Shown: positions 10,355 through 21,271 of the stretch, in pieces
Position numbering within the stretch: the stretch's first letter is position 1
Layout of the letters: every line of letters begins with the position of its first letter
DNA from: Parastagonospora avenae f. sp. tritici 18332-5
Lineage: Eukaryota > Ascomycota > Dothideomycetes > Pleosporales > Phaeosphaeriaceae
Length of the DNA: 64,000 nucleotides
Direction of reading: 5' to 3'
Assembly: GCA_022559985.1 (NCBI GenBank)
Contig: JAFJTR010000065.1
Coordinates: 111,705 to 175,704 of the forward strand
Notes under the pieces: model-generated
The model's database searches: none
The model's input: the letters and a program-made list of their open reading frames with translations, nothing else
Told to the model about the DNA's origin: nothing
Translations under genes and position numbers: made by a program

Positions 10355-11862
10355 ATGTCTTACACCAACGTGCGACCCAGGAAGTCTTCGCAATCGCTGA
10401 CACCTGCACAATTGGCAGGGTGAGTATTTGTTCCTTCAAATGTCAGTAATTATACGTACTAACGAAAGATAGACTCAAGAAAGGCCCAAAGACTTTGATC
10501 ATTGTCGGTCCTGACGACGACCACTTCATTGGCTTGGAAGGCGTTTCTATCAGTCTGATCTCGCACTTTTCTCCGTACGCGAAGAAGAAGCTTATTGAGG
10601 AGCGTGCCGGCGGCTTCTATGTTCCCAATGGATCGAAGCTGCCCGTCCGTTGGATCTACAAGTACATGCAAGCTGGCGAGAAAGATCCAGATGATGAGGA
10701 TACATTCGAACAGCTATCTTTCGATAGACTTGTCTTGCTCTATACACACAGCGCGTTCCTTCAGTATGAGCCTCTCGTGGATCGCGTAGTTGGACGTCTC
10801 AAGGGCAAGTATCATAGCGCCCTGCCCACCATCGAAGAGATCACGACTTTCTGTGCCTTTGTCCCGCCTCTCCTCGACTACTCAGTCTGTGTCCTCGCTC
10901 ATGAGATGGCCAATCCTTGGGCTTGCAACTACTCCGCTTATCTGGAGTACGCCAAGGCGGATCATGCCTTCGAAGACGCGTTGGACAAGGCCATGAAGGA
11001 CCTTCTTGCGCACCGCGTCAAGAACGTCAAGCATTACTATGCCACCACTACCGATTCGGGTGTCCGCTGGTCGCAGAACTATTACGACAGCCTCAAGAAC
11101 CTCGGCGTCACATTCAGCAAGTTACAAGACGCAGCTGATGGCAGCAATATGGCCGAGAACAAGATCCGTCGTGGGCGCCGTGGTGGTAAGCGACCAGCGA
11201 GGCAATCGGTCAAGTCATCTCAAGACACCATAACTACACGGGAGAAGCCATCTAGCGAACAATCTCAGCGCAAGGTGAGGGTTATCATTTGCTTCAACTG
11301 CCGGGAAGCTCACCATATTGCACGGGACTGCCTGGCCGAGCCGGTCTGCTTCAATTGTAGCGTTGCAGGCCACGTCTCGCGCGACTGTACAGAAGGCCCT
11401 GACGAGCTGCGCGTATTGAACGATCAGGCACGGGCAGCGCGTGTTTGCTACAACTGCAATGAGAAGGGTCACGTCGCCAAGAATTGCACGGCCGCCACAA
11501 AGGAGACGGTCCCGAAGACCAAGCGCCAACCTTTCACTTGCTACAACTGCCAGGAAGTGGGTCATGTCGCTCGCAACTGCAAGGCTGGGCTCAAGAAGCC
11601 TTCTTCCAACACCAAGCGCGGTCCACCTATGTACTACAACTGTAACGAGGAGGGTCATCTCGCTCGAGACTACTCTGCGCCTACTGCTGAGGCAAACAAC
11701 GGAGGCCCGCGTGATGTATCTGGCCGCAACCGCAACTTCCGCCGTGCTCAGAATGATCGCATAGCCAAGCGTATCGAGGTCGTCGGTAACGGTGAGGGCC
11801 TTCGTACTTGTGATCGCGAAGTGCGCAAGGGCGAGTGGACTCGCACCGGTCTTCTGATCTAG
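10355..11862 (+). CDS. BTB-like protein with five CCHC zinc knuckles
   Basis: 484 aa in two exons (10355-10419, 10473-11862). The 53-nt intron has donor GTGAGT and a perfect TACTAAC branch site at 10457-10463. The N-terminal half begins TLIIVGPDDDHFIGLEGVSI and continues with a helical region, resembling the degenerate BTB/POZ proteins common in Pleosporales. A basic linker (KIRRGRRGGKRPARQ) precedes CCHC knuckles CX2CX4HX4C: CFNCREAHHIARDC, CFNCSVAGHVSRDC, CYNCNEKGHVAKNC and CYNCQEVGHVARNC. A fifth copy, YYNCNEEGHLARDY, has lost the first and last Cys. CCHC knuckles of this Gis2/CNBP type bind single-stranded nucleic acid, so an RNA or ssDNA role is likely. The fusion with a BTB-like head is unusual. 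There is no sign of a retroelement around it. Confidence 0.85.
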
Positions 11863-12660
11863 ACACCCAACCTGGCGCAGGCGAGTGCGGCAAGTCGATA
11901 GAGGGCGGTAAGGATGAGTTCATGCTTTGAACCAGGAGTTTCAATATCTTGAAAATGCAGGAGAAGGATTGTGGCTTTTGGAGCTGAACTGACGAGTTCA
12001 CCATTGCTTTTAGCTTAACTTAGCTCATCAATATGATCACATTTCCTAACATCTGATATTTTGAACTTGAGCACCTACACCACTGTGAAGAGTCCTTCTA
12101 CCATCTGTCTTACCTCGCATCTCTTTGTGTTTGTTTTGGCAGCTTCCTTACGACGTGCTTGAGCTAGTCCATTTCCGTCACATAGTTAGCTTCGCTGGAC
12201 CCTTAGCATCTTCACTGGCCTTCACTACATCACACATCTCAATCATCCCATCCCATCTCACTTCATATGCCCAAACTCACCAAAAACAGCGTAACCCCCC
12301 CCCCCCCAGTCACATTGCGCATTGCGCATCTCTAACCCGTCTTCAACACCTCGCCGCCAAGGGCATAGCCGAACTTACATGACACCCTCGTTGTCTCTTT
12401 GTCCTCGACAATGAAGCAACGCATGCCTATCTCAGGGGTATCGAGCTCGACGGATGCGTTCGAGGCTGATGTTGCGTCTTTGTTCGTCTGATATGGTGGA
12501 CAAAGACGCGTTGGAACTTTTGGGTGAGATGTCGCCCTCGAAGAGGACGGGACACTTTCAACATCCCAACTCCAGCAAAACTTCGGTTTCGGCGATCAAA
12601 AGAGAGAATTGAGCGGAAGAAACAAGAAGATAGCCACGTCAAGCATTGAAAATTGGCAAG
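11863..12660. other. Intergenic region with 12-base poly-C run
   Basis: 798 bp without a supported gene. It includes a C homopolymer near 12294-12305. A short ATG-initiated frame at 12411-12490 and another at 12493-12609 could be upstream ORFs or an unrecognised 5' exon of the next gene. Neither can be joined to it with convincing splice sites. Confidence 0.45.
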
Positions 12661-14166
12661 ATGGTGCTTTATCATGCGAATGGACGGGTTGTGAAGGCAC
12701 ATGAAGACTATTTGGAAAAAGAAGCGGCGAAGCTGATAAAACGAGATCTGTACAGAGACCAGATTGCCGAAGCTAAAAAGAAAGACCCGAATGCTCGTGG
12801 ACAGGAGGGCATACGTGTCAGGATTGTGGTTGATGTACAAAATTACAGGGAGCTGTATAATTATGCTTGGTGGGATTACATCGTCGAAGATCTTGAAATG
12901 AACGTTGCAACGGAATCGGTTCCGATACCTGAGGAGGGTTTGGACAGAAGGACTTTGATGAGGCTTTCATCCTTCGCCGACGACTTCTTCACTTATAGCC
13001 CTGATGCTGTGGAGTTGCACCTTCCTGTCTGCTATCCTAATATTCACGTCTCACTAATGAACGATCCAAACGGAGGCATGAAACACCAGAAAGATGATCA
13101 GTTAGCATACATTCGTCTGCAGGAGATTGAGCAATACATTGTACCCTGGCTGCAGGCGATGGAAGGAGTGGTGGAAGAGTCGCTACGCAAGACGCCCAAA
13201 ATCGAGGTTCCCGAAGACCTCCTCGAAAAGATACATCTTTATAACGCCATGCTCCAATTGGGTATCGCCAAACGTTTCCAGCAGCCGCTCGTAGACGCAC
13301 TTGTGCTTCAGATGTATAAAACCAACCTTAAGGATTGTCATCTGGACACGCTGGAGATGACCGTGGGACGTTTCTACTCGCGAGGCATCGCAGTCCTGGA
13401 TCCTGTTCTTAATCACTTCATCGGTACATACTCTCTCAGATCCGAGGCCGATCGTCATGACGTCGAACCAGCTAATAAAGTAGTGAGGCACGACCCACCT
13501 CTTGATGATCCGCGGCCGCGGGCCAGGAGGTATCTGCCTATACGCACCAAGCGCGGATGGTTACATTATACTTCTGTTACACCAGACCTCCGAAGAAGAT
13601 TCCCGAACGACACAGTGTCCGTTCCGGCAAGGCTAGAAGTACTTGCAAACAACCTCAGACACTGGTCAGGTATGCGAAGAAATCAGAGCACAGCTCCGGC
13701 TCACATGGGACTTCCCTTGAACATCGGTCGTGTGCTCAAGTATTATCGGAGATTACCTACAGATAGCATCCACACCAAGCCGGAGCCCACAACCAAAAAA
13801 GCCCCTAAGAGCAAGCCCGATCCCAAAACTAAGCCAGAGTCTACGAAGGAGAAGGAAGGCGATCCTGCCGATACTTCCGCCCCTACGGAAGAGATTGGGT
13901 TGGCAGATGACACTGATCTGACGGACAAGGATGACAATGCTCCTACCGACAAGAATGACATTGCAGATGGAAACAGATCCGCCACAGATGAAGAGGACGA
14001 ATACGATCCTTGGGGCAACAAGGACGTATGGGGGATGAACTACGCCGAATACGATACCCATCGATTGATGAGGCGACAGTATTTCCGTAGACACGCACCC
14101 GGAGCACCCATACCACCAACACAGCCACAACCACCGCCAGGATCAGGACCAGCAGGGCCGGCTTAA
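12661..14166 (+). CDS. Hypothetical BTB-like protein with acidic/proline tail
   Basis: 501 aa from the ATG at 12661; earlier codons in this frame lack an ATG and a stop lies just upstream. The opening MVLYHANGRVVKAHEDYLEK resembles the core strand and helix of BTB/POZ folds. The middle has LLEKIHLYNAMLQLGIAKRF followed by QQPLVDALVLQMYK, a helical pattern also seen in the proteins at 10355 and 17015. After about residue 370 it becomes Lys/Pro/Asp-rich (KPEPTTKKAPKSKPDPKTKP) and ends in a Pro-rich tail. The first strand of a BTB fold seems short, so a missing 5' exon is possible. Function unknown. Confidence 0.7.
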   Translation: MVLYHANGRVVKAHEDYLEKEAAKLIKRDLYRDQIAEAKKKDPNARGQEGIRVRIVVDVQNYRELYNYAWWDYIVEDLEMNVATESVPIPEEGLDRRTLMRLSSFADDFFTYSPDAVELHLPVCYPNIHVSLMNDPNGGMKHQKDDQLAYIRLQEIEQYIVPWLQAMEGVVEESLRKTPKIEVPEDLLEKIHLYNAMLQLGIAKRFQQPLVDALVLQMYKTNLKDCHLDTLEMTVGRFYSRGIAVLDPVLNHFIGTYSLRSEADRHDVEPANKVVRHDPPLDDPRPRARRYLPIRTKRGWLHYTSVTPDLRRRFPNDTVSVPARLEVLANNLRHWSGMRRNQSTAPAHMGLPLNIGRVLKYYRRLPTDSIHTKPEPTTKKAPKSKPDPKTKPESTKEKEGDPADTSAPTEEIGLADDTDLTDKDDNAPTDKNDIADGNRSATDEEDEYDPWGNKDVWGMNYAEYDTHRLMRRQYFRRHAPGAPIPPTQPQPPPGSGPAGPA

Positions 14167-14443
14167 GTCATGATGCACATCCTCATCATCATTCAATCAC
14201 ACATGAAACTTGTATTCAGACATTGTCGTAACGTTGAATCGATACAAAGGGATCTTGATAGTAATTTTGAAACTTTTTTTTCGCCGTCATTTTCTATGAT
14301 TCTTGATCCTCCAACATGCAAGTAATGAAATCCATCTCTCTTTCTCTTGTTTACCATCATCCTCCAATGTAACGCGTCGCTCTATATTCAAACGCAACAT
14401 GTACCCGCCTAGTCGCTCAAATTAACCCTTCTCAATGTCTCTC

Positions 14444-16678
14444 TCATAGGTCGTCATCATCCCAATCAACCTCGTCTTCCACGTCCCTGCTGTTGTGCAG
14501 TGCGCGCTGCACAGGCGCTGCGACAGGCGCTGATGGCGACGTTGCAGTCTCGTCGTTGGTGGCCTCCTGGACCGGGGCGTCGACTTCGGGCTTTGCCTCG
14601 GGCTTCTCAGTGCCCTGCTTCGCCTCCTGCTCCAATTGTTGTGGGATCGGTGCTTTTGCCTCCTTGAGTTCGGGGGCCTTTGCTGGCTGCTCATCCGATG
14701 TAGGCACTGTCGCGTCCTTCGGAATGGCTTGCGCCTGCTCCGGTGACGACTTGACCTTCCCAGTGGGAGGAGGTATAGCTGCATTTGAGTTCTGAGTGGC
14801 AACTGTAGCAGGAGATGTGACCGCCTCAGGCTTCTCCAATGCCTTAGCCGCGGTCTTCACTGGAGCCGACTGGGTTGGTGCAGGTGTTGTACGCGTAAGA
14901 GCTGGTGTCGTTCGACCAGACGCAGGTGGTGTCGCCAATGCCCGTGGTGCTGGTACTAGTGCTGGTGGCGGTGCGGGTGTAGGTACAGGCCGCGGCGCAA
15001 GTGCAGAACGTCCCGGGATTGCTCCTGGAACATACACCGCGGACGCGCCAGCAAGATCTTCCTCAATGTACAAGCCCTCCCAGTCCGAGTCCAAAGGAAG
15101 ATAGTCTCCGACATTCTTCATGTCGAACCACCCAATGAAGTAGTGTTTTCCCGTCTCGTTCAGGTCGACGCGCTGTCCGAACCCCCGACCAGTCTCGTAG
15201 TCCTGGAAGTATACGTTGACAGTCACGTCTGGGGTTAGACCCAAGTCACCCTCCGGCACATCTTTCATAATCTCCTTTGGATGTCTGTTCTTCTGCGCCC
15301 TCAGCCAATCGGGTTCCTGGGTATACGTGATGGTTCGACGGGTATCTGCACGAGCTACTACCGACTTGACCCACGCAGGCTTCATTCCGTTGAAGCGAAC
15401 GGGCTGTGTGTCAGGATAACCAGCGAGTGTGAGGTAATCAGCTACAAGTAGCAGACCGTGCTCTGTCGCCACGTAGAGCTTGCCGTCTTCGTGAAGGTAG
15501 AGGTCGACGTCTCCGATGATCTTGACACGGCCTCTCAGCTTCACATCGTTTCCATTCGCGTCCTTGGGAAGCTTCCGTTGAAGGTCTTTAGCGTTTATGC
15601 CACGCTTCAGGATTATGAAAACATTCGCCTTCAGCTGGGGTGATGGATCGTTGAGCAGGTCAGGCGAATCCAAGTGGTGAATCTGCTCGGACACCATGAT
15701 CGGAACACTGTCGTTGTCGTACTCTTTGAAAGTAGGTACGAACTCCAGATTGGGCACTGCAGGGTTGATTGAAAATGCGTCTTCGGCACGTGGCTCCCGT
15801 CCTGGCTTCTGTGGCGACTGCTGCTTCTTCTGCGGTCCAGTCGCAGGCTCATCTACGTCATCAATCTTGTGCTTCGCATTAGATGGACCCCCCTTGGTTG
15901 GCGGTGGGCACACAAGAGCCTTGTCTGCCCTCTCGAGGTTACTCGATGTCTGCGGCTGCTGCATGCTTGGAGTTCCCCCCTGTTCGGTAGAAGTTGACTT
16001 CTGCTGTCCTTTGTTGGCCGTCCGTTGGTCCTCTTTCTGCTGATGGGCCTCGGTTCCCCAGGTCATGCGCGTCGATAGTGCAGCTCTCGGCCGGCGAGGT
16101 GCCAAAGCCGGTGCGGCCTGTCCCGTAGTATCACCATGCTCTTTCTTCTGGGCGTTCTTCTGGGCGACCATCTCCTTCTTGGTTTCGTTGAGTCCATTTT
16201 GCTCGTGCTTATGTTCGCGAGCTGGAGACTGATATTTGCGGTCAGGTGTGCCCCGACTAGCAGGAGTATCATGGTCTAGAACAGCGGAACACTGCTTGCC
16301 ATCATGGCTCAGGTCACGCTCTTGGGTGTTTCCTCGCTTGCGTTTTCCCTGTCCACTGTACAATTGCTCGACTTTGGAAGTAAGCATGGGTATGCCATCA
16401 CGTGTCATACGCTGAATCAGGGAGGGTGCCGCACCTTGCGGCTGCTGTGGTGGTGTACTGAACCGCTCTTTATTGCGGGACTCGCGGCCTCGTCCACCGC
16501 GCTGGTTTTCTCTGGAAGGTCGAGAGTTTCCCGCATGTTGCGATTGGCGGAGTTGTCCGTCACTACCTGGTGTCTTCGGCTGTGGTGCAGGCTGCTGCGT
16601 ACTGAGTACTTTGTTGATGTTTTCGAGTGGCCAGTTCCCGCGTCGGGCTTTGCGGCCGTCTCTCGATTGTTTGGGCAT
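14444..16678 (-). CDS. Long disordered protein with one central folded region
   Basis: 744 aa, one exon, no recognised family. The first ~290 residues are Gln/Arg/Gly-rich and basic (GRKARRGNWPLENINKVL near the start, RGGRGRESRNKER). Residues about 300-560 look folded: FIILKRGINAKDLQRKLP, VDLYLHEDGKLYVATEHG, GLLLVADYLTLAGYPDTQPV and ETGKHYFIGWFDMKNVGDYL. The C-terminal ~180 residues are Ala/Pro/Thr/Lys-rich, and the protein ends in an acidic EDEVDWDDDDL. The RG-rich head hints at RNA binding. The aromatic, strictly conserved-looking core argues for a genuine domain. This is descriptive only. Confidence 0.72.
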   Translation of the reverse strand: MPKQSRDGRKARRGNWPLENINKVLSTQQPAPQPKTPGSDGQLRQSQHAGNSRPSRENQRGGRGRESRNKERFSTPPQQPQGAAPSLIQRMTRDGIPMLTSKVEQLYSGQGKRKRGNTQERDLSHDGKQCSAVLDHDTPASRGTPDRKYQSPAREHKHEQNGLNETKKEMVAQKNAQKKEHGDTTGQAAPALAPRRPRAALSTRMTWGTEAHQQKEDQRTANKGQQKSTSTEQGGTPSMQQPQTSSNLERADKALVCPPPTKGGPSNAKHKIDDVDEPATGPQKKQQSPQKPGREPRAEDAFSINPAVPNLEFVPTFKEYDNDSVPIMVSEQIHHLDSPDLLNDPSPQLKANVFIILKRGINAKDLQRKLPKDANGNDVKLRGRVKIIGDVDLYLHEDGKLYVATEHGLLLVADYLTLAGYPDTQPVRFNGMKPAWVKSVVARADTRRTITYTQEPDWLRAQKNRHPKEIMKDVPEGDLGLTPDVTVNVYFQDYETGRGFGQRVDLNETGKHYFIGWFDMKNVGDYLPLDSDWEGLYIEEDLAGASAVYVPGAIPGRSALAPRPVPTPAPPPALVPAPRALATPPASGRTTPALTRTTPAPTQSAPVKTAAKALEKPEAVTSPATVATQNSNAAIPPPTGKVKSSPEQAQAIPKDATVPTSDEQPAKAPELKEAKAPIPQQLEQEAKQGTEKPEAKPEVDAPVQEATNDETATSPSAPVAAPVQRALHNSRDVEDEVDWDDDDL

Positions 16679-17014
16679 GTTCCTAGATTGTGGTTGTGTA
16701 TTTGTGTGTCTCTAAGTAATTGCGCGAAGTGACAATGGCAGAGGTGGTTGAAGAATGCGAAAGTTTGATGAAGGCGAGAAGGGTGCTTGCTGGAATGAGG
16801 AAGACAATGAGCGAAACAATGACCTTGTGTAGAACTCGGCCGCGCTAGCTAGCGCGGAAACTCGATGGTCCTTGTCTCGCACATTCACCTCGTTTCACTG
16901 GCAAGGCGCCAGAGTTCTCATTGTGGACCCCGAGAGTGGGGCACGTGACAATCAATGTGCGCCAGGCAGGAGCAGACGGACAAAAGTCCCAACACTTAAC
17001 AGCGCCTTCTTGGT
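16679..17014. promoter_or_regulatory. Divergent promoter region
   Basis: 336 bp between the divergent starts at 16678 (minus) and 17015 (plus). It contains the palindrome-like gctagctagc near 16843-16855. No other element is recognised. Confidence 0.4.
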
Positions 17015-17848
17015 ATGTTCCGGAGTACCATTAATCTCGATCAACACAACTTCATCAACATGGAACTCAACTGCATGATGACCGAGATCGAGGCGATTCA
17101 ATTCGAGTCTGCCCCAAACACACCTCGATCGGGAGATTTGACTGAGGCAAGTGTGTTCGACGTCTCGCACAAGATACGTGGAAAGCTGCTTGAAAGGCTA
17201 TCTTCCATACTCCTCACATCCCATACCTGTACAGACTTCGATATCAAACACCAGTTGTCTGCTGCGAAGGGTATGGTCAACGCCGATCGAATGCGTCAGT
17301 TGCTAGAACAATCAGAAGAAAGCCACCGGCACTTCTCGATTGAGTTTCCTACCTGGGCGCTCACGGCTGCATCTCCATTGTTCAAGCAGTGTCAAGAGGC
17401 GCAGCCGGGATTAAGCGCAATTCCGGTGAACCTGGGAAATATCCTACCCGGCTACGTTATGTGCGTGTTGGACTGGTATGGACACGCTTTGCAGAACAAG
17501 CGCTGGAACGACTTCCTTCCAGAAGATCCATCTGTCGATGGTCACGATAAATGGTACTGGGTGTACTGCTATGCGGCAATGCGGGTGCTAGGCTTGGACG
17601 ACTTCGCAGGACAACTCCAAGTGTTCATCGAGAGCATTATCAATGATCTTGCCACAAACGTCAGCAACTATTTGCATCTGCTTAACTCTCTGAAGGCAGA
17701 TGATCCGATCATGTTTCAGCTGGCTTGGTACACTGTTATGGAATTGCAGAAACCGTCGCCACATCTCACTCAACTAGACTGCGCGACACTGGCAGAACAC
17801 TTCTCACAGTTCGCAGGCCTGGTCAACACGATTCTCCAAGCGCACTAA
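17015..17848 (+). CDS. Hypothetical BTB-like small protein
   Basis: 277 aa, one exon with an ATG start. It has no named domain I can assign with confidence. The central part (FSIEFPTWALTAASPLFKQC, then ILPGYVMCVLDWYGHAL) and the segment YWVYCYAAMRVLGLDDFAGQ followed by LQVFIESIINDL resemble the BTB plus C-terminal helix organisation of short fungal BTB proteins. These serve as putative adaptor proteins and are often expanded in Pleosporales. No signal peptide, membrane span or zinc motif. It lies 336 bp from the divergent disordered-protein gene. Confidence 0.65.
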   Translation: MFRSTINLDQHNFINMELNCMMTEIEAIQFESAPNTPRSGDLTEASVFDVSHKIRGKLLERLSSILLTSHTCTDFDIKHQLSAAKGMVNADRMRQLLEQSEESHRHFSIEFPTWALTAASPLFKQCQEAQPGLSAIPVNLGNILPGYVMCVLDWYGHALQNKRWNDFLPEDPSVDGHDKWYWVYCYAAMRVLGLDDFAGQLQVFIESIINDLATNVSNYLHLLNSLKADDPIMFQLAWYTVMELQKPSPHLTQLDCATLAEHFSQFAGLVNTILQAH

Positions 17849-18457
17849 GATCTTGTCTCATCTGTGCAAGAGAGTCATGGAGGCACTACCTAAAAAATGT
17901 GAGACTTTGATAGCAAGACATTAGACATCTGCGGTCTCGGGTTCGGCATCCACTAAGCTCAGGCCTTCGCCATAAATAAGAGCCTTTTTCCTTTCTTTTA
18001 CTCCTCCCCATCTTTGCTGCCGGCACGCTGGTCAGCATTCCCAGCGTTACTAGCCAAACAATCATCCCCTCCTCCATCCACTGGACATTCTACTTTCACA
18101 CTATGCCGCAAGAACCACATACAACACTACCCGATATCTTTGGCGTATACACTCTCGCCAGTGGCCGTCGCGGTGCTCTATCCGAGCAAGGAGGCCAAGA
18201 CCAGGGAGGGAAAGACAAGAAGTAGATACACAATCAATCAATTGGGTTGACGCTCTGCCTGGCCCAAGAGCCAGTGCGTATCCATATCTTTTCTGGCAAT
18301 AATTCCGCGTCTATATCTTACGGGCATTTTTTGTTCCTAAAATCAGATCCTACCCATGACGCCCTTGCACATCATCCATATCAAGCCCAGAATTGACCCA
18401 GGGTCTCCTCAATTCTCTATAACATATCCGCTTGCCGTATTGCTAGTTTCCGGTGCT
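17849..18457. other. Convergent intergenic region
   Basis: 609 bp between convergent genes; 3' UTRs are expected on both sides. No structured RNA or repeat is seen. Confidence 0.5.
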
Positions 18458-21271
18458 TCAGTTGATCTTTCCAGGCACAAGTGCATCTTTATGCCATTTC
18501 GTAGCCAACAATCGCTCCCGGTAAAGCCACCCAAGCCCAACCGTTACACCCGGACCAAGTGCCACAAGCGACACCACACCCTTGACCAAAATACCGATCC
18601 AGCTATCCGTCATCATACCCGCTTTCTTCAGATCGCCATATAAATACAGCAGCCACAAAAAGCACGCGGCCATGACGCAAAGCTCATCGACTTGCAGGAA
18701 CATGCGGATGTATTCCTCTCCTGTTTGGCCAGGCGTAAGATTGGGAATGAAAATCGTCTTCAAAGAGTAAGGTGCCGAATAGAGGATGTACCACCACATA
18801 GTCGAAGCCAGTGCGCAGAGGGTACCAATCGTGTACGTGATAGTTGGAATGTCGCGCTCTGTCTGATCAAGTTTGTCCTTATGCACGGTATCGGGCATGA
18901 CGGTCTTCTTCAGTACAAACTGCAGGATGCTGATATAGACCGGGAACAACTGCCAAATCCAGTTCCACATATGGCGCGTTTGCGGCTCGATGAAATTCAG
19001 CGTGTTCCCGAAGCTTGGAACATAATGCGCGAGAATCATTGCCGGAAGAACAGAAGCTGTGTAGCTCATGTCGGTAAGACGCATATCCCGGGCACGGAAG
19101 TTCTCGATAGGTGACTGTATGTAGAACATGAAAAAGTAGATGGGTAGAAGTACGGCCATACCTATTTTGTTAGCATTTCTCCCTGCGCGACAGGCTCATC
19201 AAGGGCGCGTACCGATAAGTTGCATGCCAACTCCAAGCACAACTAGGAAGGAAGCGAAAGTCATGATGTTAGCTCGGCGCGCGCTCTCGATGAGGAGGAT
19301 AGCGTAGACGATTCCAGCATCCATGAGGAAGCTGAAGCCCTGCCAATTGGCGATAGGGTCAACGAATTGGAAAGAAGCAAAGCATGCTGCGAGGCCTCTG
19401 ATCTTGCTGTCGATAGCTTCAATACCGTAGAAGTTGCGCATTGGCTGCACAAAACCTGGGTGACCGAAATTGTTCTCTACTCCATGTTCAAGAATCTGTA
19501 CAATGCGCGTACGCATGGGTGGAAGCGCGGTCTGATATCTGTTAGCCTGTGCTTTGCTACAATATTTTGCGCACAACCTACTCCCACCATGAGATATACT
19601 GCAGTTGCAGTAATGCCCAAGAATGGGAGCGCTTTCAACGCTCGTAGCAACTTCGACTCCTGCTTCCCCAAGCCCTGCGATGGATTAAACGGCATCGTTC
19701 CTCGAAGTGATCGTTCAGGTAATGGCAAGTAGTCAAGTCGCACTGCGCCAATGATCATGTCACAGCTGATGTCCGCAAGCCTGGGTTTTGTTAGTTTTAA
19801 GGTGCCAGGCGAAAGTTTCGGAAGCTGACGCAGTGTTCGGCCCTTATATGCCTGTCGGCTCCTTTACTTACAGATCCTTGCAGAGGGGTAAAATCCACAA
19901 GGCAAGTAGCCTGTCCTTCCATGTTTTGAGTGCATGAATGCGAGTCAAGTCGTTAGATGCGTCCACGATAGCCGTTACGCGTTGCTCCCGGATGCTCTGA
20001 TACTTGCTAAGATGGTCCTTAATAGCATCGAATGATGGCTTGCCTTTCTCGGAAGCATCAACCATCTTCTTGATCTCGTTAGCTATGGTTGTAGCCGATC
20101 TATATACTGTCAGCTTGTGTTACTCGCACCGGTTTTTTTCTGCTTACTCAATTGCAGCATTGCCGCCCGCACCCATATTAGGCGTCATTTTATGGACACA
20201 ATCACCGGCGCAAGCAATACGTCCCCAAGTCCATCGTCTCATTTGTGCTTCTTCCGTGGCCACGAGAGTGAAGGTTTTCCGATTCTTCCAGATCTCCCCA
20301 AACTTCAGACCGTCGCAGATTTGAAGGTCTTCAAAACCGGAAGCATAAACTTCAGCATCATGTTTAGTGTAACGAGGGATGTTGGGTACGACGTAGACTT
20401 TGTCCAGTTTCTTGAAAATGAACCAGAATACTTTGTCCTTACCACCAATAAACAAAGTAGACGATCCTTGAGAGTAGTTGACATGGACTCCGCCATTTCT
20501 GATGAGACCAGAAGCTCCAGAGATACCAAACAAGCACTGATACTCAGCCATGAGCGTTGCCTTATCTTTGATGTCGAATGCAGTAGGATCCTGCGACTTA
20601 GCAACTCTCCACAGTGCCTGGCGAACAGTACTATTGACTCCGTCGCATCCAACAAGGATATCGCCACTGTACGCAGTACCATTTTCACAGAGAACAACGA
20701 CCTCTTTCGAATTATGGTCCACGTCCCTTATTCGTTGTCTCAATCGGATTTTGGATTTGTCCTTGAGGTTCTCATGTAGGTACCGGAGTACCTTCTCGCG
20801 TTCAAGGAATGTTACGGGGTAATTGTGTCTAAGTGCACATTAGTTACTACACCGCCACGTCATACGAGAAGCCAGTTCGAGCAGTTTTTGATAGTGCTAT
20901 GCAGGATCTCGTACCTCTTTTGTATCAAATGCGTGATTTGGCTGGAGTAAATCAATTGCCCATCTTTGTAGCGGTTGTACATCAATCCCGAAGGAACAGT
21001 CTCTTCCTCAATCTTTCCGAATACGCCACTATCGGCCGACGAATTATGCATCAGTGATAGCCCCAGAAAGGTTCATGAATGCTTACAGCTGGTCGAAGAT
21101 GCGGCTTCCATTGGGATGAATGCCAATCGAAGCCCCAACTTGGGGCGAGATGGTGTCGCGACCTTCGAGGAGGAGATAATCGACTTTGGCCTCCTCCAAT
21201 GCATTTGCGAGCGTCAAACCTGCAATACCACCTCCTCCGATAATGACACGAAAAGGCCTAGTATCTTCCAT
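18458..21271 (-). CDS. FAD-dependent monooxygenase fused to a polytopic membrane domain
   Basis: 809 aa in seven exons: 21087-21271, 20915-21028, 20148-20828, 19872-20099, 19582-19780, 19213-19531 and 18458-19161. All splice phases agree. The N-terminal ~430 residues are a group A (PHBH-like) flavin monooxygenase. Visible are the dinucleotide site [18 protein letters not shown], the DG motif [15 protein letters not shown] and the GD motif [18 protein letters not shown]. The C-terminal ~330 residues contain about seven to eight hydrophobic spans, e.g. [40 protein letters not shown] and [20 protein letters not shown]. The size and topology recall membrane-bound meroterpenoid cyclases, but I cannot show homology. 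FMOs of this type epoxidise prenylated substrates. No other biosynthetic gene is adjacent, so the pathway is unknown. Confidence 0.85.

Noticed and set aside
10459..11658. Antisense frames across the zinc-knuckle gene
   Set aside because: They mirror the repeated CCHC coding pattern and follow its codon periodicity, so they are shadows.
10355..11862. Gag remnant of a retrotransposon because of CCHC knuckles
   Set aside because: Five knuckles in CNBP/Gis2 spacing, a BTB-like head, a proper spliceosomal intron and no reverse transcriptase or LTR nearby.
12294..12305. Poly-C run, and the poly-G run near 63891-63903
   Set aside because: Simple homopolymers, no further structure around them.
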